Assembly: GCA_003235715.1 (NCBI GenBank)
Contig: QJVM01000245.1
Span: 1-38,914 of the forward strand
Reading direction: 5' to 3'
Source of the DNA: Nitrospirota bacterium
GTDB lineage: Bacteria > Nitrospirota > Thermodesulfovibrionia > SZUA-242
Length of the DNA stretch: 38,914 bases
A program made the translations under genes and the position numbers. Below, in pieces: positions 1 through 9,066 of this stretch. The first letter of the stretch is position 1. Each line of letters opens with the position of its first letter. The notes under the pieces were generated by a model. That model saw only the letters and a list, made by a program, of their open reading frames with translations. It ran no database searches and was not told the DNA's origin.

Positions 1-2
1 GC

Positions 3-608
3 TACCTGAGGCACTACCAGCGGGTTCTGGCTGAGCGGGATGCACCGGATACGCCCGATGTTCGCTACGCGCTCCAATTCATCCGGGAACGGGAGTCGGG
101 GGCGGACATTCTTGAGAGGGGCAGGGCCGAAGGGCAACTTCTTCTCCGGCCTATCCACGGGGACCCCAAATGCAACAACATTCTGATTGACCTCAAGGAC
201 GGGAAGGCGGTAAGTCTTATCGACCTGGATACCGTTAAACCTGGGCTGATTCATTACGATATTGGTGACTGCCTCCGCTCGGGTTGCAATCCCTCTGGTG
301 AGGAATCGTTGTCGGGGGTCCGGCCCCGCTTTGATGTGGACATGGCCGGGGCCATGCTTCAGGGCTATCTTTCAGTGGCCCGCCCGTTTCTGACCCAGAC
401 GGATTATGGTTATATCTATGACTCGGTCCGCCTGATCGCCTTCGAGCTTGGCCTCAGGTTCTTCACGGATTACCTGGAGGGTAACGTTTATTTCAGAACG
501 AGGCACCCTGAGCAGAATCTGAGGCGCGCTTTGATACAGTTTCGACTTGTCGAGAGTATCGAAAAACAAGAGCGGGACTTTCGGGCCGTTATCCGGGCGC
601 TTACATGA
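3..608 (+). CDS. Phosphotransferase (aminoglycoside phosphotransferase/choline kinase-like), 5' truncated by window edge
   Basis: Frame is open from base 3; translated motifs LLRPIHGDPKCNNILID and VSLIDLDTVKPGLIHYDIGDCLRSG match the APH catalytic loop and DFG-like region; stop at 608. Confidence 0.85.
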   Translation, partial: YLRHYQRVLAERDAPDTPDVRYALQFIRERESGADILERGRAEGQLLLRPIHGDPKCNNILIDLKDGKAVSLIDLDTVKPGLIHYDIGDCLRSGCNPSGEESLSGVRPRFDVDMAGAMLQGYLSVARPFLTQTDYGYIYDSVRLIAFELGLRFFTDYLEGNVYFRTRHPEQNLRRALIQFRLVESIEKQERDFRAVIRALT

Positions 609-1144
609 ACTCCGTTATCCGCCCACTCGTCCCGTTCCCCTCCTCTGGCCAGGGAATGGACCTTTGCATCACGGCAACCCTGCTTCGACAGGATACCAGG
701 CTGGGCCTCGCTTACCGGATGGAGGGAGACCTGAGTTCCATCATCATCCCTGAACTCGCCAAAAGACCTCGCCGTCTAGATAATCTCTGGAGGGAAACCT
801 GTCTGGAACTCTATCTGGCGGAACCTGAGGAAGCACCCTATTGGGAATTCAACCTTTCCCCGTCCGGGCACTGGAACGTCTACCGGTTTTCATCGTACCG
901 GGACGATAGGCGCGAAGAAGCTTCCATACAGGAATTTCAATGTTCCTCGAGTCAGTCCGACCGTGTGCTGACGTTTGAGACGGAAATGGACCTGGGCTGG
1001 ATCCACCTTGCGACGCGAGCCTTGACCGTGGGCCTCAGCGCGGTTGTCCGCTCTGTATGCGGAACCAACAGCTACTGGGCCCTGACGCATCCGGGCCGGG
1101 AACCGGATTTTCATCGGAGAGATGGCTTTATCCTGAGGATATAG
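605..1144 (+). CDS. DOMON-like domain-containing protein
   Basis: 179 aa ORF overlapping the upstream stop (ATGA); RRLDNLWRETCLELYL...YWEFNLSPSGHWNVYRFSSYR is typical of DOMON-like proteins. Confidence 0.75.
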   Translation: MNSVIRPLVPFPSSGQGMDLCITATLLRQDTRLGLAYRMEGDLSSIIIPELAKRPRRLDNLWRETCLELYLAEPEEAPYWEFNLSPSGHWNVYRFSSYRDDRREEASIQEFQCSSSQSDRVLTFETEMDLGWIHLATRALTVGLSAVVRSVCGTNSYWALTHPGREPDFHRRDGFILRI

Positions 1145-1218
1145 ACGACCCGGACCTGCCGTCGGCCCGGTAGCCTTCGGGAACGTACGTAGAGGTTGGC
1201 CCTGAATCACGGTCGAGC

Positions 1219-1632
1219 TTGGCAGGGAGGCCGGAGAGGAACCGTGCCGGGAGGTGCACCATCGTTTCGTCACGATTGATAGGATACTTCGAGGCCCTTT
1301 GCGGTGTTGTCCTGACAGCGATCTGCGGGTTCCTGATGGTTGGGGCGCTTGTCCCGTCGGAAGGGCATGGGGACCTGGCCCTGTTTGGTTTTGTTGGCGG
1401 GATTCTCATGCTGCCCATCGGGCTGGCCCTTATCCTGGCCGGATGGACCCTCTGGAGGCACGGGTGGGACCGCCTTCGGATCCAGTTGCTTCCGGGCGCA
1501 TCCGGGATTCTGGCGGTCGTTGCCTACTGGTGGGTAGACCACGGTTCCGGCCTGGGGCTAACAGGGACCGTCGTGGCCCTGGCGGGGTTTGCCTTCTGCG
1601 GTCTCCTGGCGGTTCTGGCCCTTAAACGTTGA
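1219..1632 (+). CDS. Small integral membrane protein, hypothetical
   Basis: 137 aa ORF with several hydrophobic segments; start uncertain (internal start possible). Confidence 0.5.
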   Translation: MAGRPERNRAGRCTIVSSRLIGYFEALCGVVLTAICGFLMVGALVPSEGHGDLALFGFVGGILMLPIGLALILAGWTLWRHGWDRLRIQLLPGASGILAVVAYWWVDHGSGLGLTGTVVALAGFAFCGLLAVLALKR

Positions 1633-1740
1633 CCCGGGGAGAGTATTGGGCCCGCCTCCTTTTCCGCATTCATGCGGCTGGTATCGTTCACCCGGAACCG
1701 TTTCCTCCAACCGGACCCCGGGGTGTCCTGATATTATGAG

Positions 1741-2169
1741 ATGGCCATGAAGGACATCTATCGATATACGCTTACCGTGCCGGGAGAGGCCATTGATGCC
1801 AATGGGCATGCGAGTAATATCTGGTTCGTTCAATGGATGCAGGATGCCGCCGTGGCGCATTCGAAGGAAGTGGGCTGCACCCGGTCCACGGAGGCGAGGG
1901 GCGCCACGTGGGTGGTACGGACCCACGGCATCGAATATTTTCACCCCGCATTTCTGAACGATGCGATCACGGTCCTGACCTGGGTTTCCAACTGCCGAAA
2001 GGTGCGGTCCCTCAGGAAGTACCGCTTCCTTCGGGATTCCGACGGGACCGTTCTGGCCGAAGGAAGGACGGACTGGGTATACGTGGACGCCGGGACGGGC
2101 CGGCCGCGAATGATCCCGGACGATCTCATCCATCTCTTCACCCTTGTACCCGAAGACCGTGAGCCATGA
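1741..2169 (+). CDS. Acyl-CoA thioesterase, 4HBT/YbgC-like hot-dog fold
   Basis: 142 aa; IDANGHASNIWFVQWMQDAAVAHSKEVG resembles the thioesterase D-x-x-GH-x-N motif region. Confidence 0.85.
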   Translation: MAMKDIYRYTLTVPGEAIDANGHASNIWFVQWMQDAAVAHSKEVGCTRSTEARGATWVVRTHGIEYFHPAFLNDAITVLTWVSNCRKVRSLRKYRFLRDSDGTVLAEGRTDWVYVDAGTGRPRMIPDDLIHLFTLVPEDREP

Positions 2170-2675
2170 GTCGCCAGCGGACCCCTCAAAAGCCCGGCTC
2201 CAAGTACATTACCCCCGAGGGGCGCAAGCGTCTTCACGAAGAGTTTGACCATCTCTGGCGGTCGAAGCGCCCTGAGGTGGTGGCCGCCCTGGCGGCGGCC
2301 GCGGCAGAAGGGGACCGCTCGGAGAATGCTGAATATATCTACCGGAAGAAACAGCTTCGGGAGATTGATGCGCGCATCCGTCACCTGACCAACCGCCTGG
2401 AGAACGTAACCGTTGTGGATACCGTTCCAACCGATCCCTCCCGAATCTATTTTGGCGCCTGGGTCAGGCTCGAGGATGAAGAGGGGACGGAGTATACCTA
2501 CCGCATTGTGGGGCCGGACGAGTTTGATTCGGCCTCGGGGCTGATCAGTGTGGACTCCCCCATGGCCCGGGCCCTCCTGGGCAGGACCGAGGGGGATGAA
2601 GTCCTCGTCCAGAGACCCAAAGGCGAAGCGGCCTTCACGATCCTTGACGTCCAGTACCGTCCCTGTTCCCCTTGA
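2166..2675 (+). CDS. greB: Transcription elongation factor GreB
   Basis: 169 aa; KYITPEGRKRLHEEFDHLW..RPEVV..AAAEGDRSENAEYIYRKKQLREIDARIRHL is a GreA/GreB coiled-coil signature, closest to GreB. Confidence 0.93.
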   Translation: MSRQRTPQKPGSKYITPEGRKRLHEEFDHLWRSKRPEVVAALAAAAAEGDRSENAEYIYRKKQLREIDARIRHLTNRLENVTVVDTVPTDPSRIYFGAWVRLEDEEGTEYTYRIVGPDEFDSASGLISVDSPMARALLGRTEGDEVLVQRPKGEAAFTILDVQYRPCSP

Positions 2676-2823
2676 ACGTGAAGGCGCACACGCCCCGCCT
2701 GCTGGTTACCGTCCGTCATGCCTGCATGGCACCATGGTTCTCAAGGGAAAACCGCGATATGATTCTTCCTGAGGAGAAATTCCCGCTGGCCCCTGGGTTG
2801 CGGTTAGAGACAAGAAGGGTGCG

Positions 2824-3720
2824 ATGACGAAGAAGAAGGCGGACAAAGCCGTTTCCCTTGTTCTGGGAAGTGGGGGAGCGAGGGGGCTTGCCCATATCGG
2901 GGTCATCCGATGGATGACGGAGAACGGTTACGAGATCCGCTCGATTTCCGGCTCATCCATAGGCGCCCTGGTAGGAGGAATCTATGCGGCAGGAAAACTG
3001 GATACCTATGCAGACTGGGTGGGCGCCCTCAGAAAGAGGGACGTACTCAGACTGCTTGATTTCGCGTACAGCAGTTCCGGAATCTTCAGCGGCGACCGGA
3101 TTATTCACGTTCTGAAGGACATGCTTGGGGATATCCAGATAGAGGACCTTCCTTTGTCCTTTACGGCGGTGGCTACAGACCTAGACGGAGGCCGGGAGGT
3201 CTGGCTGAACAAGGGATCGCTGTTTTCAGCCATTCATGCGTCGATTGCGATTCCATCGATATTTACGCCTGTGAGATACGAAGGTCGGCTTCTCGTGGAC
3301 GGGGGCGTTCTGAATCCTGTTCCCATTGCGCCCACCCTGAACGACATGACGAATCTGACTGTTGCTGTGAGCCTGAGCGGCAAAGAAGAAACTCTTACAG
3401 AAGAAGCCGGGAGAGCCGTCTCCGGGGGTAGAGGCGGAAAAGGATACCGGGTTGCGATCAGGGGGTTCATCGAGAGCATTCAGGAAAGGCTTGGCCCGGA
3501 CGAGGAAACGGAGGATATCAATATCTTTGACGTCATCACGCGTTCCATCGAGTCCATGGGCAACACCATTGCCCGATTCAAGCTGGCGGCCTATACGCCG
3601 GATGTCCTGATTGAAATTCCGGCAAACGCCTGCGGTCTGTTCGAATTCTATCGGGCCAACGAAATGATAGCCTTCGGCCATAAACGGGCGGCGAAAGAAC
3701 TCGGCAAACGCAGAACCTGA
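2824..3720 (+). CDS. Patatin-like phospholipase family protein
   Basis: 298 aa; GSGGARGLAHIGVIR oxyanion motif, GSSIGALVGG nucleophile elbow, DGG catalytic Asp motif. Confidence 0.93.
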   Translation: MTKKKADKAVSLVLGSGGARGLAHIGVIRWMTENGYEIRSISGSSIGALVGGIYAAGKLDTYADWVGALRKRDVLRLLDFAYSSSGIFSGDRIIHVLKDMLGDIQIEDLPLSFTAVATDLDGGREVWLNKGSLFSAIHASIAIPSIFTPVRYEGRLLVDGGVLNPVPIAPTLNDMTNLTVAVSLSGKEETLTEEAGRAVSGGRGGKGYRVAIRGFIESIQERLGPDEETEDINIFDVITRSIESMGNTIARFKLAAYTPDVLIEIPANACGLFEFYRANEMIAFGHKRAAKELGKRRT

Positions 3721-3753
3721 AGCCGACGCCCCGCCGTAGCCGGAGGCAGATGC

Positions 3754-4039
3754 GGGCAGGACCCGCGCCGGACGTCAATGTTCGAGGCGTTGTGCGAAGG
3801 CCATCCATGACCAGTTCTGTCACGCGGGACCCCCGCAGTTCAACATGAAATAGGGTGAGAATTCCCTCCCAAATGCTGACCAGGACCCGGGCTCCGGTCT
3901 TGCGGCAAAATCGAGGCAGGCTTTCACCGCCTGGTTCTGGGAGACGCCGTACTCGGCCAAGGTCTTTTCTATCGTTTCCTGCGGGACCGATACTTTCATG
4001 ACACGCCGTCCCTGACGGCCGGGGCAGGACCCGCGCCGG
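3754..4039. repeat. 18-bp direct repeat GGGCAGGACCCGCGCCGG at 3754-3771 and 4022-4039
   Basis: Identical 18-mers read directly from the sequence, flanking about 250 bp that contains a small minus-strand ORF. Confidence 0.85.
3820..3999 (-). CDS. Small ORF (59 aa), possible antitoxin-like/DUF433-like fragment
   Basis: Manual translation: MKVSVPQETIEKTLAEYGVSQNQAVKACLDFAARPEPGSWSAFGREFSPYFMLNCGGPA; the N-terminal half has a helix-turn-helix flavour resembling DUF433-type proteins. Below the ORF-track length cutoff. Confidence 0.3.
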   Translation of the reverse strand: MKVSVPQETIEKTLAEYGVSQNQAVKACLDFAARPEPGSWSAFGREFSPYFMLNCGGPA

Positions 4040-4164
4040 CAGGCCTTCTGAAATGATGAACGAGCCCTTTCGGCCGAATGTCAACGCGGGGGGAGCCGCG
4101 GCGATCTGCAGGATTTCCGGCTTTGCCGGTATGGGGTTAGGATGGACATTAAGGAGTCCCTGGC

Positions 4165-5259
4165 ATGCTTTGCCATGCGAAATTGAGGGTTACACAACTC
4201 GTGGCCGGGCTGTTTCTGTGGGGCGTACTCTGCTCGAGCCCGTCAGAGGGAGGAGACCTTGTGACGACCGTGCCTTCGCACCACACCGCTTCAGGCTATC
4301 GGAACAGTTCCACCAACGATACGAAGGGGCTCGGGAGCCTTCTCAAATGGCGGTGGGAGGCGCTCTGGAAAAATATCCCTTCGGCGGACGCGTATCAGTT
4401 TCCGATGGCAGAAAACGACTCCGAGTTTCTTCGCAGCAACCGGGAGAAGACGACTCTCACGTGGATCGGCCATGCGACCCTTCTTCTCCAGATCAGGGGC
4501 AGGAATATTCTTACGGACCCTCATTTTTCAGAAAGGGCTTCACCCGTCCAGTGGGCCGGACCCAAGCGGGCCGCGCCCCCGGGCCTTGCGCTGGAAGACC
4601 TTCCACCGATCGATGCGGTTCTTCTGTCTCATGACCATTACGACTCGCTTGACGACGAAACCATACGCAGGCTGGCCGAACGACCCACGGCGGAAACGAC
4701 GGTTTATTATGTGCCGCTGGGTTTCAGGCACTGGTTCGAGGAGCGCGGGATTACCCGGGTCGTGGAACTGGACTGGTGGGAATCGTCGTCCACCGACGGC
4801 AAGCTGAAGGTTACGGCGGTTCCGATGCAGCATTGGAGCAAACGCACGCCGTTCAGCCGGAATGGCACGTTATGGGCGGGTTGGGTCGTGGAAGTGGAAG
4901 GTTTCCGGTTCCTCTTTGTCGGGGACTCAGGCTATGGGCCGCACTTCAGGGAGATCGGCGAGCGTCTGGGCCCCTTTGACCTGTCCGCCATCCCCATCGG
5001 GGCTTATGAACCCCGATGGTTCATGAAGAATCATCACATGAATCCGGAAGAATCCGTCATGGTTCATCAGGACGTCCGTTCCCGAAAATCCGTGGCCATG
5101 CACTGGGGTACGTTTGTTCTCACGGATGAACCCCTGGATGAACCTCCTCGACGCTTACGGACGGCTATGAACGAAAAGAACGTGCCTGCCGGGGATTTTC
5201 TCGTGCTGAGGCACGGAGAAACCATCGTGCTTGAACAGGAAGCCGAGACCGCGCCCTAG
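4165..5259 (+). CDS. MBL-fold metallohydrolase, NAPE-PLD/UlaG-like
   Basis: 364 aa; TLTWIGHATLLLQIRGRNILTDPHFSERASPVQWAGPKR...LLSHDHYDSLD...FVGDSGYG...MHWGTF. Confidence 0.9.
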   Translation: MLCHAKLRVTQLVAGLFLWGVLCSSPSEGGDLVTTVPSHHTASGYRNSSTNDTKGLGSLLKWRWEALWKNIPSADAYQFPMAENDSEFLRSNREKTTLTWIGHATLLLQIRGRNILTDPHFSERASPVQWAGPKRAAPPGLALEDLPPIDAVLLSHDHYDSLDDETIRRLAERPTAETTVYYVPLGFRHWFEERGITRVVELDWWESSSTDGKLKVTAVPMQHWSKRTPFSRNGTLWAGWVVEVEGFRFLFVGDSGYGPHFREIGERLGPFDLSAIPIGAYEPRWFMKNHHMNPEESVMVHQDVRSRKSVAMHWGTFVLTDEPLDEPPRRLRTAMNEKNVPAGDFLVLRHGETIVLEQEAETAP

Positions 5260-7019
5260 CCGGTGGAAGCGCTCGAAGAGGTACAGCCGAAATTCCAGGC
5301 GGCCTCCGGAAGCACGGGCAGCACCGAACGGCGGAGCCGTGCAAGGTTTCCCATTTCAAGAGCCAGGGCCGCGGCATTCTTTTCGAAAAAGGACTTGGGC
5401 TCCAGGGTCCATCCTTTGGCGAGCCTCTTCTGCTCGTTCTTCATCGTCTGGTAGATGATCGGCCCCGAGATGGTGGCAAAGGCCCGTGTTCGCCACCCGA
5501 ATTCGTTCGTCACCTCGCGCAGAAGCTGCCGTACCTCCCTTTCCAACCCTTTGTTGTCCCGGTACCATTTGCGCATGGCCCAGAGCGCACCGGCGTAGGA
5601 CGTCCTGAGCGGTCGGACGTCGTTGGCGTAACGCGTGCGGACCCTGCTGTCCGGGTGGTTTCTGTAGCGCATCCATCCTTTGAACATCGTTCGCATGAGC
5701 CTCAGGAGGCTGGGTCCGTTCCGTTCAAAGTCCTTCTGGAAGGCCTGAAGGATCAGGTGCTCTTCCTGTCCCTTGGGAATCGCCCTGTGACGGAAGTTAA
5801 AACGAAACTGGCCATGGGCGTCTGCCGGGGAGAACTCGGCCGGCGCCAGAAGGGAGCCGTCCTTCCTGTGTTTCTCATACAGGGGGGTTCCCGGCAGGGG
5901 GGTGTAAAGCATGAACTGGTGAAAATCAGTGCAATGGCTCACCGAAAATTCCACGGCCTGCTCGATGGTTTCCGCGGTATGGCTCTCGAGTCCGATGATG
6001 GAGGAACCCAGCACCCGGATGCCGTGGGACTGGAACTCTGTGACCAGTTCACGGGTATCCACACCCGAAAGTTTCCGGTAGTCGCTGTCTTGGCCTTCCA
6101 ATCCCATCCAGACCCAGATGATGCCCAGCCCGACCAATTGCTCGATGGTATAGGAGCGAAGAACCCGTGCCGAACTAAATACGTTCAGGGCCCAACTCTT
6201 TTTGTGCGCCTGCATCAGTTCCAGCAGGCGGAGGGCCCGGGTGCGGTGCAGGAGGAAGTTCTCGTCCATGATGAAAAAGGTCCGGGCCTTGAGGTTCTCC
6301 TCCATCTGAAGCATGATCGCAAACAGTTCATCACCGGTTTCGTAGAAGTTAATGAAGTTTCCCTTTCCGCCAAAGAGGGCTGAAGTGGAACAGAAGTTAC
6401 AGCCCATGGGGCAGCCTACTGAGGGAATCACAATCGCCGCGGTATCCCCGGGGTTGTCCGAAAGATCCTGTCCCAGGATTCGGGTGCTGTGGGCCGAGTA
6501 GACCATCGGGTGCTTAACCGGTGTGGTCTCATCCTGACCCAGGAATTTGCGGAACCAACGGATCCCGTCGCCCCGCACGATATAATCGGCGTCAATCGTC
6601 TTTTCGATGCCTCCCAGGTTGGTGACATGGCCGCCCACCACAATCGTGGCGCCTGGCTGATACTCCCGGATGAGCCTGCACATCTCCTTCACCTTTCCGA
6701 CATTGGGAATGATGCTGCTGATGCCGATGATGTCGTACTGGTTTTTGCGAACCTCATCGATAAAGCGGTCCCGGTCCGGGAAATCCAGGAGGGTACAGGG
6801 GGCCTCCAGATTGGCCTGTATCATCATCAGTCCGAAGGACCGGTGAAACATCCGGAGCGAAAAAGGGCCCTGAACACGTGTAACCTGGTTGTGATACAGT
6901 TCCATTGGGTTGATCTTCCGGCTGCCGTAATCGTCGTCTTGCGCGTACGGACCAAAGACGCTGCTCAAGAGAACCCGCGCCCGGGTTCCGGAGGGGTGGA
7001 CTGGATGTGCAGAAATCAA
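5256..7019 (-). CDS. B12-binding domain-containing radical SAM protein
   Basis: 587 aa; N-terminal Rossmann-like region (IIGISSIIPNVGKVKEM..IVVGGHVTN) and radical SAM motif GCPMGCNFCST (Cx3Cx2C). Confidence 0.92.
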   Translation of the reverse strand: MISAHPVHPSGTRARVLLSSVFGPYAQDDDYGSRKINPMELYHNQVTRVQGPFSLRMFHRSFGLMMIQANLEAPCTLLDFPDRDRFIDEVRKNQYDIIGISSIIPNVGKVKEMCRLIREYQPGATIVVGGHVTNLGGIEKTIDADYIVRGDGIRWFRKFLGQDETTPVKHPMVYSAHSTRILGQDLSDNPGDTAAIVIPSVGCPMGCNFCSTSALFGGKGNFINFYETGDELFAIMLQMEENLKARTFFIMDENFLLHRTRALRLLELMQAHKKSWALNVFSSARVLRSYTIEQLVGLGIIWVWMGLEGQDSDYRKLSGVDTRELVTEFQSHGIRVLGSSIIGLESHTAETIEQAVEFSVSHCTDFHQFMLYTPLPGTPLYEKHRKDGSLLAPAEFSPADAHGQFRFNFRHRAIPKGQEEHLILQAFQKDFERNGPSLLRLMRTMFKGWMRYRNHPDSRVRTRYANDVRPLRTSYAGALWAMRKWYRDNKGLEREVRQLLREVTNEFGWRTRAFATISGPIIYQTMKNEQKRLAKGWTLEPKSFFEKNAAALALEMGNLARLRRSVLPVLPEAAWNFGCTSSSASTG

Positions 7020-7145
7020 ATGTGTTTCTCCTTTGTCAGCCCGCGGAAGGAAAGACTGTCGGGGGCGTTGAGTATCCGGCCTGTTCGGTCCGGCCTTTAC
7101 GTGATCTTATCGGATGGCGCATGAGGAAAAACACCTTATTTCAAG

Positions 7146-7167
7146 GTTTTACAAAAGTTTTACAAAG
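7146..7167 (+). promoter_or_regulatory. 11-bp tandem direct repeat, candidate OmpR/PhoB-family binding site
   Basis: GTTTTACAAAA immediately followed by GTTTTACAAAG (10/11 identical), about 60 bp upstream of the histidine kinase start. Confidence 0.55.
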
Positions 7168-7229
7168 CAAGCCATCCTGCACGCCGGAATCACGGACCCC
7201 ATTCGCCTGATCCGGACACGGTTCACGAC

Positions 7230-8204
7230 ATGAAGAACACACGCTGGTATTTCCATCCGGTCTTCATCTTTGTTCTTTCGATTCTTGCCCTGAGCGCTTC
7301 ACTGACGCTGTACATCTACTGGTACGTGGAGGTCCGGGCGAGACTCGAAAGCCTGATCCGGAACTATCAGCTCGATTCAAGCCAGTTTTTCGAAGTGCAG
7401 ACCTGGATCGTCATTCTGGTTCTGTCGGTTCTTGTCGCGCTCATCCTCCTAGGGATCCTCATTATCTTTATCTACAGCGTGAGAACGGTCCGTCTGTACA
7501 GGCTGCAGCATAACTTCATCAACAACTTTACCCATGAACTCAAAACCCCGGTCACCTCACTCAGGCTGTACCTGGAGACGTTTGCCAAACACGAACTGCC
7601 ACGTGATCAGCAGATCAAATACCTCCAGTACATGCTGAGCGACGTGGAACGTCTGAACGGCCAGATCAGCCGCATCCTCAACCTGGCCCGTATCGAGGGA
7701 AAGATCTACGAGGGCGATTTCGTGGCCACGGACCTCGTCGAGGTGGTCGAGGGGGTCTGCCGGGAGAACCGCCATATTTTCAGCGGTTGCGATATTCGCC
7801 TTCACAATCCGTCCCGACAGACTTTTCCTTGTCGGGTGGACCTCCCGCTGCTCGAAATGCTGCTCATGAATCTCATCACGAACGCTATCAAGTACAACAC
7901 GTCAGAGCGCCCGGAAATGGATATCACCTTTGCGGCGGCACAGGGGTACGCCATCCTGAAATTCCAGGACAACGGAATCGGTATTGCCAAGAGCGAAACG
8001 AAGAGGATATTCAGAAAATTCTACCAAGTGGATCGTCCTGAAATAGCGCCAACCCCGGGAACAGGTCTTGGCCTCTACCTGGCGGAACATATTGTGCGTA
8101 TTCACAAGGGGAAGATCCGGGCCGAAAGTGAAGGCCCGGGCCACGGGACCCGGTTCATCGTGACCCTGCCCCTTGAAGGCGAACAGGAACCGGGCACGGC
8201 CTGA
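7230..8204 (+). CDS. Sensor histidine kinase, two transmembrane segments
   Basis: 324 aa; H-box NNFTHELKTPVTSLRLYLET, N-box MNLITNAIKYN, G-boxes DNGIGIA and GTGLGLYL; N-terminal TM segments. Confidence 0.95.
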   Translation: MKNTRWYFHPVFIFVLSILALSASLTLYIYWYVEVRARLESLIRNYQLDSSQFFEVQTWIVILVLSVLVALILLGILIIFIYSVRTVRLYRLQHNFINNFTHELKTPVTSLRLYLETFAKHELPRDQQIKYLQYMLSDVERLNGQISRILNLARIEGKIYEGDFVATDLVEVVEGVCRENRHIFSGCDIRLHNPSRQTFPCRVDLPLLEMLLMNLITNAIKYNTSERPEMDITFAAAQGYAILKFQDNGIGIAKSETKRIFRKFYQVDRPEIAPTPGTGLGLYLAEHIVRIHKGKIRAESEGPGHGTRFIVTLPLEGEQEPGTA

Positions 8205-8236
8205 AGAATCCTTCAAGGCCGCGCACGCCAAAGGCT

Positions 8237-8965
8237 ATGACCGATAACCCTTTCGCCAAACGGATACTCGTCGTGGAAGATGACCGCCATATCGCGGAAG
8301 CCCTGAAGCTTAACCTTGAACTCCAGGGATATGAGGTGAACGTTGCCGAGACGGGAATTTCCGGCCTGAGGAAATGGAAGGATGTTGCCCCGGACCTAGT
8401 CGTTCTGGACATCATGCTTCCCGGCATTGACGGGCTCAGCATCCTCCGCAATATACGGCTTGAAGACGAGCGGGTTCCCATCCTGATTCTCTCGGCCCGG
8501 AGTGCCTCCGAGGACAGGGTTAAAGGACTGATGTATGGCGTTGACGATTACCTGACCAAGCCTTTTGAGCTGGATGAGTTTCTGCTTCGGGTCAAACGCC
8601 TGCTAAAGCGGGCCACATGGGCCAAAGGCCGGGAGCACGGCGAACCTGATACGTCAATGACCCGAGAATACCGCTTTGGAGAAAACCGGATCAACTTTGA
8701 GACCCAGACAGCATACTGCGGGGGCAAGACGATTCGCCTAACGGAACAGGAAACGAAACTGCTCAGGCTTTTTGTTGCCAACAAGGGCCGGCCGTTGTCG
8801 CGAAAAGAGCTTCTCGAAATCGGCTGGGGCTATTCGGGAAACACCTCGACCCGGACGCTAGATAACTTTATCGTGCGTCTGAGGAAGTATTTTGAAGAGG
8901 ACCCCCAGAACCCCGTTTTCTTCCGCAGTCGTCGATCCGTCGGGTACATTTTCGATCACGACTGA
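8237..8965 (+). CDS. Response regulator, OmpR/PhoB family with winged-helix DNA-binding domain
   Basis: 242 aa; receiver domain RILVVEDDRHIAEAL...DLVVLDIMLPG...LTKPFELDEFLLRV plus C-terminal wHTH (LTEQETKLLRLFV...TRTLDNFIVRLRKYFE). Confidence 0.95.
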   Translation: MTDNPFAKRILVVEDDRHIAEALKLNLELQGYEVNVAETGISGLRKWKDVAPDLVVLDIMLPGIDGLSILRNIRLEDERVPILILSARSASEDRVKGLMYGVDDYLTKPFELDEFLLRVKRLLKRATWAKGREHGEPDTSMTREYRFGENRINFETQTAYCGGKTIRLTEQETKLLRLFVANKGRPLSRKELLEIGWGYSGNTSTRTLDNFIVRLRKYFEEDPQNPVFFRSRRSVGYIFDHD

Positions 8966-9066
8966 CCTATGTACCTTCCCGAAAGTATTTGTATTGCCCC
9001 TCGGTAATCCACTACCATCCGGCATACGGTGGCGCGACCGCCCCGTGAGGAACGGAGGCTGTATCC

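Noticed and set aside
3578-4084. 168-aa minus-strand ORF
   Set aside because: Overlaps the patatin 3' end antisense; Arg/Pro-rich composition and no domain.
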